Source of the DNA: Chrysosporum bergii ANA360D
GTDB lineage: Bacteria; Cyanobacteriota; Cyanobacteriia; Cyanobacteriales; Nostocaceae
Direction: 5' to 3'
Assembly (NCBI RefSeq): GCF_029891735.1
Contig: NZ_JANQDH010000039.1
Span: 1 to 54,662, forward strand
DNA length: 54,662 nucleotides
Position numbers and translations under genes: made by a program. Positions 16,432-25,866 of this stretch are shown piece after piece. Within the stretch, counting starts at the first letter, position 1, and each line of letters begins with the position of its first letter. Below the pieces are notes generated by a model. It was not told where the DNA came from, did no database searches, and was given only the letters and a program-made list of their open reading frames with translations.

Positions 16432-19128
16432 GTGAAGAATCAGAGTAAATGCCATAAACAAGTTAAACAAGTTGGATTCTTCATTGTCAGTTTTAAACTT
16501 TTAATTTTTAATTGCTGTGGTATCCTACCGGCAACGGCCACCAGTAGGGAACCTGTGTTAACCGTGGTACACAGCCAGGATAATAACCAGGAATGGGCAG
16601 AAATCACCAAGGGACTGCAAGCAGTAAATGTGAAATATTGCGTTATTCGCCTGGCTAATGTCAGGAGTGGGGTAGATTTTGGCGATCGCCAAGTATTGTT
16701 TTTGCCTAATGTTGAGAGAATAACACCAATCCAAGCAGTGGCACTACAGGAATGGATGAGCAAGGGCGGAAAGGTGATTGCTAGCGGTGCTGTGGGTAGT
16801 TTATCAGTACCAGGAGTTCGGCAGTTATTGCGATCGCTCTTAGGTGGTTATTGGGGTTTTAGTCTTAATCAGACCCAACAAATACAACCCTCAAAAAGTC
16901 CGAATCATCAATGGGCAAACCAAAACGGACTATTTGGCAGTGTCAAAGGCGGTGTTTTAATTCCTAACAATGTTAGCACTCAAGGGGCTGCTCTGTGGAA
17001 TTCTCTAGATAATCCTGTAGCAGTGGTGACGACGGAGCGTTCTACTTTCTTTGGTTGGCGCTGGGGAACAAATACAGCCTCCTCAGCCGATTTAGATAAC
17101 AATTGGTTAAAAGCTGCTTTAAATCGCCATCTATCGGCAGAAAATGTCCAGAAAAAAATTACAGGAGCATCCCCAACTTGCGGTACATCAGTGGCAACTG
17201 CTCCCTCATCTTCTCCATTGTCCTTCACTCCATATTCTTCACTACCTACTCCCCCTAGTCCTCAACAAATCCAGCCACCAGAACCAGCCGAAGTTGTGGG
17301 TATGGATGCTGCACCCAACTCCAACCAACCAACTGATGATCATGAAGTGATAGCGAGTAGCACTGAAAAAACTGCACTTCAACATCAGCTAGAAAGTTTG
17401 ATTGGTCGAGTAGAAAGCGCTAATTTAGCAGCATCAGCTTATGGTAACAGAGGGATAGGTGAAATGATCACCAGTAACCAATCTCCAAAGACAAAACAGG
17501 TAGAATTAACTTCCAGCAGAACCACACCAGAAATTCTCAGTCAACAGGAAGCAGTATCACAAGCAAGGTTAGTTGCCCAAAAATTACCTGAATTGATTGC
17601 CCAAAAAAACTATGGTTTAGCGCAGCAACAGTGGCTAGCAACCAAGGCGAATTTATGGAAGCAGTTTCCTGTCAATCGCAGATTAGCTCCCGCAGAAGTG
17701 CGGGCTGTGTGGTTAGACCGGGGGACAATTGTTCAGGCTGGTAGCGAAAAAGAACTGGCTAAAATTTTTGATCGCTTGGCAAAGTCGGGAATTAACACTA
17801 TTTTTTTTGAAACTGTCAACGCTGGTTATACTATTTATCCCAGTCAAGTCGCACCACAAACCAACCCATTAATTCGCGGTTGGGACCCCTTGGCCTCGGC
17901 GGTGAAATTAGCCCACGCCCGGAGAATGGAGTTACACGCTTGGGTTTGGGTGTTTGCAGCAGGTAATCTGGTACACAATAAACTAATTAATGCCAGTCCT
18001 AATTATCCTGGTCCGGTGCTGGCGGCCAATCCTGATTGGGCAAATTACGATCACCGGGGTGAGACAATTCCTGTTGGTCAGACCAAGCCATTTTACGACC
18101 CAGCTAATCCGGAGTTAAGGCGGTATTTATTGAAGTTGTATGAAGAAATTGTCACTCGCTATCAAGTAGATGGTCTGCAACTAGACTACATTCGCTATCC
18201 TTTTCAAGACCCATTTGCTGGACGCACTTATGGTTATGGTAAAGCCGCAAGAGCGCGGTTTCAGCAGTTGCATGGTGTAGATCCAGTAAATATTTCTCCC
18301 CGTCAACAGAACTTGTGGCGGAAGTGGACGGCATTTCGTACTGAACAGGTGAATAGCTTTGTTGCCCAAGTGACCCAGAAATTACGAGAAAAGCGCCCAG
18401 ATTTGATTTTTTCAGTGGCTGTATTTCCCATACCGGAAATAGAACGCATTGAAAAACTGCAACAAAATTGGGAAGTTTGGGCAAGGCGAGGAGATATAGA
18501 TTTAATTGTGCCCATGACCTATGCTGAAGATACTTCTAGATTCCAAAAATTAGCGGAACCTTGGATAGCTTCCAGAAATTTAGGTTCTACTTTGTTGTTA
18601 CCAGGTATCCGCTTGCTTTCTTTGCCTAATTTGGGAGCCTTTGACCAACTACAAGTAATCAGAGATTTACCCGTGAGTGGTTATGCACTGTTTGCGATGG
18701 AGAATTTTAATGATGAATTAGAACAAATTTTTACTAATACCCAAGGACAAGTTTATTATAGTACCTATGAACCTATTCCTTACCGCCACCCTTTTAAAAC
18801 TGCTGCTCTCCGTTATACTACCTTACAAGGAGAATGGCAGTTAGTGTTGGAAAATCAGCAATTACAAATGTCTGCTGCGACAATTTTGGATTTTAATCAA
18901 CAGGTAAGGCTTGTACAAGCTACTTTAAATCAGCTGGCAGCCTCACCTTCTCTTAATAATTTAGTAGCTGCCAAAGCGATATTGAATCGATTTCAATCTC
19001 AATTTCCCATGTGGATGGCTCAACAAGCTAGGGATAATCCCTATCAAGTCCAAACCTGGGAAAATCGTCTGGTTACTATAGAAAGGCTATTACGTTATGG
19101 CGAACGCCGGGTGCAAAAGATACAGTGA
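16432..19128 (+). CDS. Exported GH10-like (GHL10/DUF187) hydrolase
   Basis: An 898-residue exported protein. A signal peptide with hydrophobic core VGFFIVSFKLLIFNCCGILP is followed by an N-terminal region resembling a glutamine-amidotransferase-like fold (about 40-230). A low-complexity Pro/Ser/Gln linker (about 255-300) leads to a GHL10-type glycosyl-hydrolase-like TIM barrel (about 420-760). Barrel landmarks are EVRAVWLDRG, GINTIFFETVNAGYT, ELHAWVWVFAAG, VDGLQLDYIRYPF and DLIVPMTYAED. The Asp of LDYIRYP and Glu/Asp of the later strands are candidate catalytic acids. Cyanobacterial relatives are thought to act on envelope polysaccharide. The start is GTG with GAGGAG upstream. Confidence 0.82.
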   Translation: MKNQSKCHKQVKQVGFFIVSFKLLIFNCCGILPATATSREPVLTVVHSQDNNQEWAEITKGLQAVNVKYCVIRLANVRSGVDFGDRQVLFLPNVERITPIQAVALQEWMSKGGKVIASGAVGSLSVPGVRQLLRSLLGGYWGFSLNQTQQIQPSKSPNHQWANQNGLFGSVKGGVLIPNNVSTQGAALWNSLDNPVAVVTTERSTFFGWRWGTNTASSADLDNNWLKAALNRHLSAENVQKKITGASPTCGTSVATAPSSSPLSFTPYSSLPTPPSPQQIQPPEPAEVVGMDAAPNSNQPTDDHEVIASSTEKTALQHQLESLIGRVESANLAASAYGNRGIGEMITSNQSPKTKQVELTSSRTTPEILSQQEAVSQARLVAQKLPELIAQKNYGLAQQQWLATKANLWKQFPVNRRLAPAEVRAVWLDRGTIVQAGSEKELAKIFDRLAKSGINTIFFETVNAGYTIYPSQVAPQTNPLIRGWDPLASAVKLAHARRMELHAWVWVFAAGNLVHNKLINASPNYPGPVLAANPDWANYDHRGETIPVGQTKPFYDPANPELRRYLLKLYEEIVTRYQVDGLQLDYIRYPFQDPFAGRTYGYGKAARARFQQLHGVDPVNISPRQQNLWRKWTAFRTEQVNSFVAQVTQKLREKRPDLIFSVAVFPIPEIERIEKLQQNWEVWARRGDIDLIVPMTYAEDTSRFQKLAEPWIASRNLGSTLLLPGIRLLSLPNLGAFDQLQVIRDLPVSGYALFAMENFNDELEQIFTNTQGQVYYSTYEPIPYRHPFKTAALRYTTLQGEWQLVLENQQLQMSAATILDFNQQVRLVQATLNQLAASPSLNNLVAAKAILNRFQSQFPMWMAQQARDNPYQVQTWENRLVTIERLLRYGERRVQKIQ

Positions 19129-19144
19129 TTTAGTTGAGAAATTT

Positions 19145-19567
19145 ATGTCTGAGAATAAGGATCATATTCAATCAAATATTCCCGAGTCTTCTGATCATTC
19201 TGGTGAAAGATACTGGGGTACTGTAGAGGTGATAGAAGAAGGGGAGACTTATAGAATTAGTCGTGTGGAAATTAAGCCTAGACACGGGATTAAACCACAA
19301 ATCCATTATCACCGTAATGAACATTGGGTTGTGGTCTCTGGTGTGGCTAAGGTAACTTGCGGAACAGAGGAAAAGTTACTGATTAAAAATCAATCAACTT
19401 TTGTCCCTGCAGCTACTCTCCATAAGGTAGACAACCCAGGACATATTCCCCTAGTTATTCTGGAAATTCAAAATGGTGAGTATTTGGGAGAGGATGACAC
19501 AGAACGGCCTTATGAACTGAATTTAGTTAAGCCGGGGACAGACAATAAAAAAGTTCATCAAAAGTAA
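19145..19567 (+). CDS. Cupin, mannose-6-phosphate isomerase type II-like
   Basis: A 140-residue single cupin related to the C-terminal isomerase domain of GDP-mannose pyrophosphorylase/phosphomannose isomerases. Metal-ligand cupin motif 1 is visible (KPQIHYHRNEHWVVVSG), as is motif 2 (FVPAATLHKVDNPG). The frame extends upstream into the previous gene. I chose the ATG at 19145 because MSENKDHIQ follows the preceding stop by 16 nt. It may be a stand-alone M6P isomerase or a sugar-binding cupin. The pathway is not shown by context. Confidence 0.8.
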   Translation: MSENKDHIQSNIPESSDHSGERYWGTVEVIEEGETYRISRVEIKPRHGIKPQIHYHRNEHWVVVSGVAKVTCGTEEKLLIKNQSTFVPAATLHKVDNPGHIPLVILEIQNGEYLGEDDTERPYELNLVKPGTDNKKVHQK

Positions 19568-19589
19568 ATGAGGTCTGAGATAGCAATTT

Positions 19590-19708
19590 GACATACTCAC
19601 CGACCTTCTAGGTCGGTGATTCTTGAAGGTTCAGCACAACTTGCTAACCAGGCCTTGCTGAAAAAGTCGTACCGCTGCGCCATGCCGACTACCTTCGTAC
19701 CATAACAC
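19590..19708 (-). repeat. TnpB-element terminal / omegaRNA-like relic, second family member
   Basis: It has the same layout as 6274-6400: GACATACTC, a hairpin CACCGACC/GGTCGGTG, then GATTCTTG, and further on GCCGACTACCTTCGTA, CATAACACAC and AAAAGCC. The first copy has GCCGACTACTCTTGTA, ATAACACA and AAAAAGCC. This conservation over about 120 nt without an ORF suggests an RNA-level function inherited from a TnpB guide RNA. It abuts the 3' end of the HEAT-repeat gene. Confidence 0.5.
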
Positions 19709-19710
19709 AC

Positions 19711-20469
19711 TCAAAAGCCCTCTTGTTCTAAGGTTTCAATCAACTGCAAACCACGAGGATCGCCCACCCCTAATAGTGAAGCTTTGCAGTCTTCCCGAAC
19801 TCCTAAATCTTGGTCTTCGGCAAAGGCTTGAATTAGTGAATCTATGGCTGTGGCATAAACTATGTTAGATGGTAATTCTCGGCACAGTTGACCAATACTC
19901 CAAGCGCAATTACTCCGCACAGCAGCCACTGGATCTTGGACTAGGGCTTCAATGAGGGGTGGTATAGCTCCCACCACTGCTTCATAACCAACATTTGCCA
20001 TTTGGGCTAAAGAACTGGCAGACCATAGGCGCACTGCGGAAATATCAGTTTTTAAGGCATCTGCTAGGGGGGCTAAAGAACGGCGATCGCGGCAATTCCC
20101 TAAAGCCCAAACTACACCTTTACGCACGTAGCCGTTCCAGTCTTGATTAAGTTGTAAAATTAACGGTTCTACCGCTTCCGGACTAGGATTGCGTCCAATA
20201 CCATAGGCTGCACTTACTCGCACCAAGGGACAGGTATCAGTTAACAGGTGAATTAAATGGGGGATAGCCCGTTTATCTTGAATATCACAAAAAGCGCGAG
20301 CCGCTAACATCCGTTGGTGGGGTTGATGATCTTGCAATAGAGCCAACATCACTTCTGGATCAAGCTCTGCCACTTCAGGTTCAACACTTCTGTCGGTTGC
20401 TATGTTATCCAAGGGGCTTTGAGCTTCTACCTCGACATCAAGTAAGCTTAGGTCTTTTTCGTCATACAT
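19711..20469 (-). CDS. HEAT-repeat protein
   Basis: A 252-residue alpha-solenoid with five to six HEAT/PBS-lyase-type repeats, roughly every 31-35 residues, for example RAIPHLIHLLTDTCPLVRVSAAYGIG and RSLAPLADALKTDISAVRLWSASSLAQ. An acidic 40-residue N-terminus precedes them. HEAT proteins of this type in cyanobacteria include phycobilin lyases and scaffold proteins. No phycobilisome genes are nearby, so a chromophore-lyase role is not supported. It follows the GNAT gene in the same direction after 55 bp. Confidence 0.8.
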   Translation of the reverse strand: MYDEKDLSLLDVEVEAQSPLDNIATDRSVEPEVAELDPEVMLALLQDHQPHQRMLAARAFCDIQDKRAIPHLIHLLTDTCPLVRVSAAYGIGRNPSPEAVEPLILQLNQDWNGYVRKGVVWALGNCRDRRSLAPLADALKTDISAVRLWSASSLAQMANVGYEAVVGAIPPLIEALVQDPVAAVRSNCAWSIGQLCRELPSNIVYATAIDSLIQAFAEDQDLGVREDCKASLLGVGDPRGLQLIETLEQEGF

Positions 20470-20524
20470 ATATCATTTAAATGCCCTAGTGGGATTTACC
20501 TCAATCCCCATGCTAATGATTAGT

Positions 20525-21010
20525 TCATTGAGTCTGATGCAGTGATTTTACCATCCATAGGGATTGAGTTTGATAACCGAGATGATGATAAAGATTTAAT
20601 GCGGGTGGGTTGGATGTAAAAACTTGTAAGCCAATTTGTTGATCGCCTCTTTGAATTGCCCAATTTTCTACATATTTTATCAAAGCTGTGGCAACCCCGC
20701 GCCGCCGATGTTCCGGGAATACGTAAAGCATAAAAATGTGAGCATGGCGATGGCCATGGATTTGATCTATGGCATTTCCCACCCAGATACAAGCAATGGG
20801 AGATGGCGGGGATTTTTCCGCGGCTGAACAATCTACCCACCACAGGGGGGTTTCCTGGGAGAAATATTGTTCAACGGTTGCTGCTAGGTGGCCAAAATCT
20901 TGCTGGGGAAATAGCTCTTGGTAAGTTAGCCGCATAAATTTCACTAGCAGCGATCGCTCTAGTCTTGAACCGCGACGAATATGGTAACCGGGTAACAGCT
21001 GTTCAGACAA
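20525..21010 (-). CDS. GNAT-family N-acetyltransferase
   Basis: A 161-residue acetyltransferase. The acetyl-CoA-binding motif A is clear (MLYVFPEHRRRGVATALIKY, with R/Q-x-x-G-x-A as RRRGVA), and motif B follows (NPPALNLYHHLGYQ). The substrate is unknown. It starts 7 bp after the stop of a 54-aa membrane-protein gene on the same strand, so the two are very likely co-transcribed. Confidence 0.88.
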   Translation of the reverse strand: MSEQLLPGYHIRRGSRLERSLLVKFMRLTYQELFPQQDFGHLAATVEQYFSQETPLWWVDCSAAEKSPPSPIACIWVGNAIDQIHGHRHAHIFMLYVFPEHRRRGVATALIKYVENWAIQRGDQQIGLQVFTSNPPALNLYHHLGYQTQSLWMVKSLHQTQ

Positions 21011-21016
21011 ACTCAG

Positions 21017-21181
21017 TTATAGTGTAAGTAGGGAGAGAGAAACGGTTTCCGCTTTTTCCTCAATGGGTGCGGGTGCTGCCATGTCAGAGGGTAGAAAAAT
21101 GCGCGCGCTGACCGCCACTAAGGCTAATGAGAATACCAACACTGCTAGTAATGGGGCGATGTATTGACGAATGATGACCAT
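21017..21181 (-). CDS. Small single-pass membrane protein, 54 aa
   Basis: A short gene upstream of the GNAT. ATG at 21181, stop at 21017, 54 residues: one hydrophobic helix (IAPLLAVLVFSLALVAVSA), then RIFLPSDMAAPAPIEEKAE, which looks like a conserved exposed segment. It is spaced 6-7 bp from the acetyltransferase start. Coding character is supported by an uninterrupted frame, a sensible membrane topology and tight operon spacing. I recognise no family name. Confidence 0.6.
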   Translation of the reverse strand: MVIIRQYIAPLLAVLVFSLALVAVSARIFLPSDMAAPAPIEEKAETVSLSLLTL

Positions 21182-21257
21182 TGGGGCTTATTGTGTGAGA
21201 ATTTAGTTAAAGATTGGTGAACTTTTCTGAATTTATTGTAGCGACTTTTGGGCATAG

Positions 21258-21671
21258 TTAACGTTGATCCCGTTCTAGGTCATCAATTACTCGCTCGCAA
21301 TACCAATTTTCTGGCATTCCCGGATAGTTGACCTTTGCTTGATCAATTAATCGCTCGGCTGCTGCGATATCACCTCCTAATTTGGCAATTAGTTTATTTT
21401 TCAGATGGTTATCGGCTGTTTGGGTGTTGATTTGCCCTTGTACCTGGGCTGGTGTTTCAATGGTCGTTACTTGTAATTCCTGCCTGCGTAGTTGCCAAAA
21501 TAAGACGTAATAAAGTGTACCAAAAATTAAAATCAGGCTGAATGTTCCCAACAGAGTTAGTAAGTTAAAGGCTAAAAACCCTAAAACTAACTGCGATAGA
21601 ACATAACCGAGTAACAAGCCAGTGATTAAGAGAATAAATGTGCCGACAATAATAACTACTTGGTTCCCCAT
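21258..21671 (-). CDS. Two-helix membrane protein of unknown function
   Basis: A 137-residue protein with two N-terminal transmembrane helices (VVIIVGTFILLITGLLLGYV, and LLTLLGTFSLILIFGTLYYV), then a cytosolic tail ending in WYCERVIDDLERDQR. Its start overlaps the end of the AmpG-like permease gene by 16 bp, indicating translational coupling. No domain was recognised. The tail (AAAERLIDQAKVNYPGMPE) is predicted helical. Confidence 0.7.
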   Translation of the reverse strand: MGNQVVIIVGTFILLITGLLLGYVLSQLVLGFLAFNLLTLLGTFSLILIFGTLYYVLFWQLRRQELQVTTIETPAQVQGQINTQTADNHLKNKLIAKLGGDIAAAERLIDQAKVNYPGMPENWYCERVIDDLERDQR

Positions 21672-22948
21672 AAATCTTCGTCTTCTTGTTCAAGTCCTGG
21701 TCTGGATATTGCCACTGGTTTAGGATTCCAAGGGGCAAACAATGGTAACAGAAGTAGTCCTGGGATAGCAGCGACTATACTTATAATGAAAAATAACGGC
21801 CAACCCGTGCTTTTTGCTAGAGTTCCTGCTGGCGCAACTAGAATATCACGACTGACAGCCATAAAACTTGATAATAAAGCATATTGGGTAGCAGAAAAGC
21901 GCTGGTTACACATATTCATTAAAAATGCCATAAAGGCGGCCGTTCCTAAACCTCCACAAAAGTTTTCGATGTTGATGGTTAGTACTAAAGCCTGGTAATT
22001 TTGCCCGATGTTGGCTAGAATATAGTAAGCTAAATTACTGACTGCCTGCAACCCACCAAATAACCAAAGTGAGCGGTTGACACCAATTTTACTCAAAATT
22101 GTTCCCCCTGCCAAAGTGCCGACAATGGTGGCAATCAGCCCCATAACACCTTGAATTGCGCCGATATCGGTTTGGGTGAATCCAGTTTGCAGCAAGAAGG
22201 GTGTAGACATATTGTTGACAAAGGAATCGCCCAGTTTATACAGAACGATAAACAGCAAGATTAAAATGGCTGGGATGACCCCCAATCGCTGGAAAAATTC
22301 CCCAAAAGGTAAAATTACCGCAGCAGTTAAAGATTCTGGTGGGCTGGTTTCTTTGGGTTCTGGTGCCAATAAGGTGGCAATAATTCCTATTACCATCCCC
22401 AAGGACATTAATAGATAAACTGATGGCCAGGGTAAATTATCAGCCAGCACCAATGCCAAAGAGCCTGTGAATAATAGTGCTATCCGATAACCCAACACGA
22501 AAACAGCAGCACCCGCTCCCAACTCTAATGATTCTAAAATATCAGTACGGTAGGCATCAGCTGCAATGTCTTGACTGGCACTTAAAAAGGCGATGGCTAC
22601 CGCATTAATGGCTAATAATTGTAGTGCTTGTTTGGGTTGTTGGAAAGCCATGAGGGCGATGGCTATCAATAGCCCCATTTGCAGTGTGATTAACCAGCCT
22701 CGTCGTCTACCTAAAATTGGCACTGTAAACCTATCTAACAAAGGCGACCAGATAAATTTTAATGAGTAGGGTATACCCACAAGGCTAAATAAGCCAATGG
22801 CGGTTAAATCCACTTGTTCTACAGTCATCCAAGCTTGCAGGGTTTTACTGGTTAAGAACAAGGGTAAACCAGAGGAAAAACCTATGAATGTTAAAGCAGC
22901 CATTTTCCGACTGGCGAAAACCTTCAGCAGCGATCGCACTGGATTCAT
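21656..22948 (-). CDS. AmpG-like MFS permease
   Basis: A 430-residue major facilitator with 12 predicted helices, resembling AmpG, the muropeptide permease used in cell-wall recycling. Family landmarks are FIGFSSGLPLFLTSKTLQAW, FIWSPLLDRF with RRRGWL in the 2-3 loop, and DIAADAYRTDIL. A TTG upstream would add seven residues. I chose the ATG at 22948 (MNPVRSLLK) with AAGGA about 12 nt upstream. It overlaps the following small membrane gene, and it is the last non-defence gene before the Dnd island. Confidence 0.82.
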   Translation of the reverse strand: MNPVRSLLKVFASRKMAALTFIGFSSGLPLFLTSKTLQAWMTVEQVDLTAIGLFSLVGIPYSLKFIWSPLLDRFTVPILGRRRGWLITLQMGLLIAIALMAFQQPKQALQLLAINAVAIAFLSASQDIAADAYRTDILESLELGAGAAVFVLGYRIALLFTGSLALVLADNLPWPSVYLLMSLGMVIGIIATLLAPEPKETSPPESLTAAVILPFGEFFQRLGVIPAILILLFIVLYKLGDSFVNNMSTPFLLQTGFTQTDIGAIQGVMGLIATIVGTLAGGTILSKIGVNRSLWLFGGLQAVSNLAYYILANIGQNYQALVLTINIENFCGGLGTAAFMAFLMNMCNQRFSATQYALLSSFMAVSRDILVAPAGTLAKSTGWPLFFIISIVAAIPGLLLLPLFAPWNPKPVAISRPGLEQEDEDLWGTK

Positions 22949-23089
22949 ATTTTCAAGGTTCCTTCTCAATCTTGTGAATTGCAGTTATCTTCCCATAGCT
23001 GCTGTCATATTCTACGCAAACATATAAATCTACCAGGGTTGGCGCGGCTGAGTCATGGTCTTAAATCACCCAAAAATAGCATATGTTAG

Positions 23090-24547
23090 TTAATTATCTT
23101 GAATTTGCTCAACTTGATGATTTTTAATTTCTACTTTATGGGCTGCGAGGTATTTTGACCAACCGACACGAGTACCAATGTCGCTTTTGTGCTTGAGTAG
23201 TCCTAATTGCTCTTCTTGTTGGGTGAGTTGGGCAAATTCTTGGTAGCGGGGGTAGTCGGGGGTGACAAAATTTTCCTTGCGGTGCAAAATTGGCGGATTA
23301 GCCCTGTTGGCGTAATCACGATGAGTTATATATAAAGTTTTTAAATCAATGGTGATACTGGCTGTTAAGGCTGGATGGGGATCATGGTCAAATTCTGGGT
23401 AAAACAAATAGGATATTTGCGATTTATCAAGATGATATTTAATTAATGTGGCTCCATCTACCCGCCCAATGGTGCGACTAGCACAGCCTTCATAAATGCG
23501 TAGTAGAGGGTCAACGGCTGGTAGTGCTGAAACATGAACGTAAAGCGCGCCCCGGGTGTGTTTGCCAATTTGGCTTTTTCGACAGGCGGTTTGTACAACT
23601 TGGGGATTACCTAAGCTGAATAGCTTTTGATCGGCCACTTGACAGGCTTCTTCATAACTACCAAAAAAAGCTTTGATATCATGACGCATTTCTGGGGCTA
23701 GTTTGTGCCATGAGGGTCGTTGTTCAAAGTGGGTGAGTGCCAGATATACTTGGATATCTAAAGAACGACGATAGGCGATCGCATCCCATTCTGCCTCATC
23801 GGTGACTTGTAACACCACATTAAAAGCCCGGCGAAAGCTACCAAATTCTTTAAATATTTCCCCTTGGTTTGCTAATTCACCTTTAACTGGTAGTCTGCCG
23901 CGTTTGGTAAAAAATTCCATCAGTGGTTGTAGTTGTCCTTGGTAGTCTTCAAACCTCTTACTGGGGAGACGAACTCTCGGTGTAGAACTGCTAGAAAAGA
24001 AGCGGATGGCTTTAAAATTTTCTTTGGCGGCATCATCACGGAAAACAAAATACACACCCAATGCCACTGGTACTGCATCTACCTGGAGTACTTCGTCTAT
24101 GTAAGTTTTTAATTCTTCTTGTTCGTAATATTTCTGAAAGGTGTTACGACGAGTGACAATACCATCGCTGTAGGCTAGTTGTGTCTTGCTAGGGGCATTA
24201 ATTAATACCTGTGCGGCAACAATTAAAATTTGTTGGGTGAGTTCCCAAGCGTAGATCAGACTTTGGCGGCGTTCTTCCTGGTCTTCAATTACGTTGAGGA
24301 CGTAACCCATGTTGACCACATCCGCGGGGGTAATGGTTTCATTGGGGAAGTAGTAAGGGTCCCAGCCAGCGCTGGTATAACCTAAATTCGCCACTCGCTC
24401 CACATCACCACCATATCCGCAACCGTAATCAAAGAATGAGGTGTTTTGATTGAGGATTGCCCATTCTATTGCCAATCGCACCGGGCGAGATATATCATTA
24501 CGAACGATAGCAGCTTTGTGACGCTGGATTTCTAGGTAGCTCTCCAT
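23090..24547 (-). CDS. DNA phosphorothioation-associated putative methyltransferase
   Basis: A 485-residue protein matching the methyltransferase-like family that co-occurs with dnd genes (the 'DNA phosphorothioation-associated putative methyltransferase' type). The N-terminal part has an SAM-binding signature, FFDYGCGYGGDVERVANLGY (about 37-56), then VNMGYVLNVIED. The C-terminal half carries SDIGTRVGWSKYLA-type segments typical of the family. No catalytic specificity is known. Its start overlaps the end of dndE by 16 bp, so the two are coupled. Confidence 0.87.
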   Translation of the reverse strand: MESYLEIQRHKAAIVRNDISRPVRLAIEWAILNQNTSFFDYGCGYGGDVERVANLGYTSAGWDPYYFPNETITPADVVNMGYVLNVIEDQEERRQSLIYAWELTQQILIVAAQVLINAPSKTQLAYSDGIVTRRNTFQKYYEQEELKTYIDEVLQVDAVPVALGVYFVFRDDAAKENFKAIRFFSSSSTPRVRLPSKRFEDYQGQLQPLMEFFTKRGRLPVKGELANQGEIFKEFGSFRRAFNVVLQVTDEAEWDAIAYRRSLDIQVYLALTHFEQRPSWHKLAPEMRHDIKAFFGSYEEACQVADQKLFSLGNPQVVQTACRKSQIGKHTRGALYVHVSALPAVDPLLRIYEGCASRTIGRVDGATLIKYHLDKSQISYLFYPEFDHDPHPALTASITIDLKTLYITHRDYANRANPPILHRKENFVTPDYPRYQEFAQLTQQEEQLGLLKHKSDIGTRVGWSKYLAAHKVEIKNHQVEQIQDN

Positions 24548-24945
24548 GAATTATCTTGTCCATCTTTCAGCGCTAATTGAATTAAATCTTCAATTTTCTT
24601 AATGTTGGGATCGCCTGCTAAGTAGCCAATACCACGATGCAAGTGCAAGCGAAATTGAGTAGCGAGGCTGTCTTTATCAGTGGGGTAGCCGTCGTTGTGA
24701 CAACGTTGTTTCAGGGCGAGGAGGAGTACATCGGACATTTCGCCGCCAAATACACGCCAGGTCATTTCTACGTTGCTATCTTGGGGAATTGGTGCTGGTG
24801 AAGGGGCGGTTGGTTCCGCCAGGGAAAGACAAAATGCCCAACGGCATAAAATATTCCATTGGTCAACTTTGGTGCTGCGTCTGAGTTTGAGCAGTTGGTC
24901 TTTGGCTGTTTGGGAGAGTTTAATTCTTTCGATGGGAGATTCCAT
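24532..24945 (-). CDS. dndE: DNA sulfur modification protein DndE
   Basis: A 137-residue DndE, a small DNA-binding protein of the phosphorothioation complex with DndC and DndD. Diagnostic segments are IKLSQTAKDQLLKLRRST, WNILCRWAFCLSL, SPAPIPQDSNVEMTWRVFGG and FRLHLHRGIGYLAGD. It is slightly longer than the usual 110-130 residues. It starts 96 bp from the divergent DUF4007 gene, so the gap 24946-25041 should hold back-to-back promoters. It is separated from dndC and dndD by the whole BREX-like operon, which is an unusual layout. Confidence 0.9.
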   Translation of the reverse strand: MESPIERIKLSQTAKDQLLKLRRSTKVDQWNILCRWAFCLSLAEPTAPSPAPIPQDSNVEMTWRVFGGEMSDVLLLALKQRCHNDGYPTDKDSLATQFRLHLHRGIGYLAGDPNIKKIEDLIQLALKDGQDNSWRAT

Positions 24946-25041
24946 AACTAGCGCTAAAATAATTTATTTAAATTTTTTCTTGTATTATGCAATTCATTGT
25001 ATCTTAGAGATTAGGTAGGTGGAAGATTTTTTAATCAGAGC

Positions 25042-25866
25042 ATGGCTAAATTGCAATTACATTTTAATGGCTCTTTTGCCCTAAAAAAAGATGAAATTAG
25101 TAGGCTGATTCGTGCAGCTGCTGAAGAGAAAGGCTTAAATGATAGCTTATCTAACTTGATGGAAAAAACAAGTTTAGGTAATGCCAAGGTGGGAAAGATA
25201 AAAAGTTGGGCAACACGTGGGGGGTTAATCAAAAATAATCGCCCTAGTCCCGAGGGGGAAGTGGTTTTGCGAATAGACCCTGAGTTACAGTCAAATATTA
25301 CAGACTGGTTGATGCACTTTTATTTAAGTTTTGGTGTTCAAGGTCTTAAACCAACCCCAGAAAACCCGGCTGATTGGGGTGCATGGTCTTACTTTATATA
25401 TACATTTTTACCTAGTTTGAGTAAATTTACTAAAGAAGAATTACTTAATCACACTGGAGCAATATTTGAGGAAGAAACCAAAGTTATTGGGGAGAGAATC
25501 AAATTTATCTTACGAGCATATACTGAATTTACGGCTTTAGGATCTTGCAGGTTACTCACCCAAGAACAAGATCAATATATTGGTGGCTGTGCTTGTTTAC
25601 CTAACCCTTATCTATTAGGCTACTTCCTAGCCAAGCTGTGGGAACGTGATTTTCCAGAGGAAGATTCGGTTCTCACTGACTCTATTCTCCAGCAAAAAAT
25701 GGGTCTGGCTGCTGTTTTAGGTATAAAAGCTGATGCACTACAACAACGGCTAAATGCTATGGAGGCTTATGGCATTATTGAACAGCAACGGGTAGTACCT
25801 CCTTTTCAGGTGACTCGGCGCTGGGATGAACCTTTGGTACTACTAGAGAAAGCCTATGAAGGATGA
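25042..25866 (+). CDS. DUF4007-family protein, first gene of BREX-like module
   Basis: A 274-residue protein of the DUF4007 type seen beside phosphorothioation and BREX-like genes. It opens with KLQLHFNGSFALKKDEISRL and has a winged-helix-like C-terminal region (LGIKADALQQRLNAMEAYGIIEQQ), suggesting DNA binding. No catalytic motif is seen. It is the first of five overlapping plus-strand genes. Described type 4 BREX systems pair this role with a PAPS-reductase-like domain. Here that chemistry would come from DndC, which is encoded separately. The connection is inference. Confidence 0.72.
   Translation: MAKLQLHFNGSFALKKDEISRLIRAAAEEKGLNDSLSNLMEKTSLGNAKVGKIKSWATRGGLIKNNRPSPEGEVVLRIDPELQSNITDWLMHFYLSFGVQGLKPTPENPADWGAWSYFIYTFLPSLSKFTKEELLNHTGAIFEEETKVIGERIKFILRAYTEFTALGSCRLLTQEQDQYIGGCACLPNPYLLGYFLAKLWERDFPEEDSVLTDSILQQKMGLAAVLGIKADALQQRLNAMEAYGIIEQQRVVPPFQVTRRWDEPLVLLEKAYEG

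Noticed and set aside
19711-20469. HEAT protein as a phycobilin lyase (CpcE/NblB type)
   Set aside because: Repeats are compatible, but there is no phycobilisome context and no diagnostic lyase motif that I can see.
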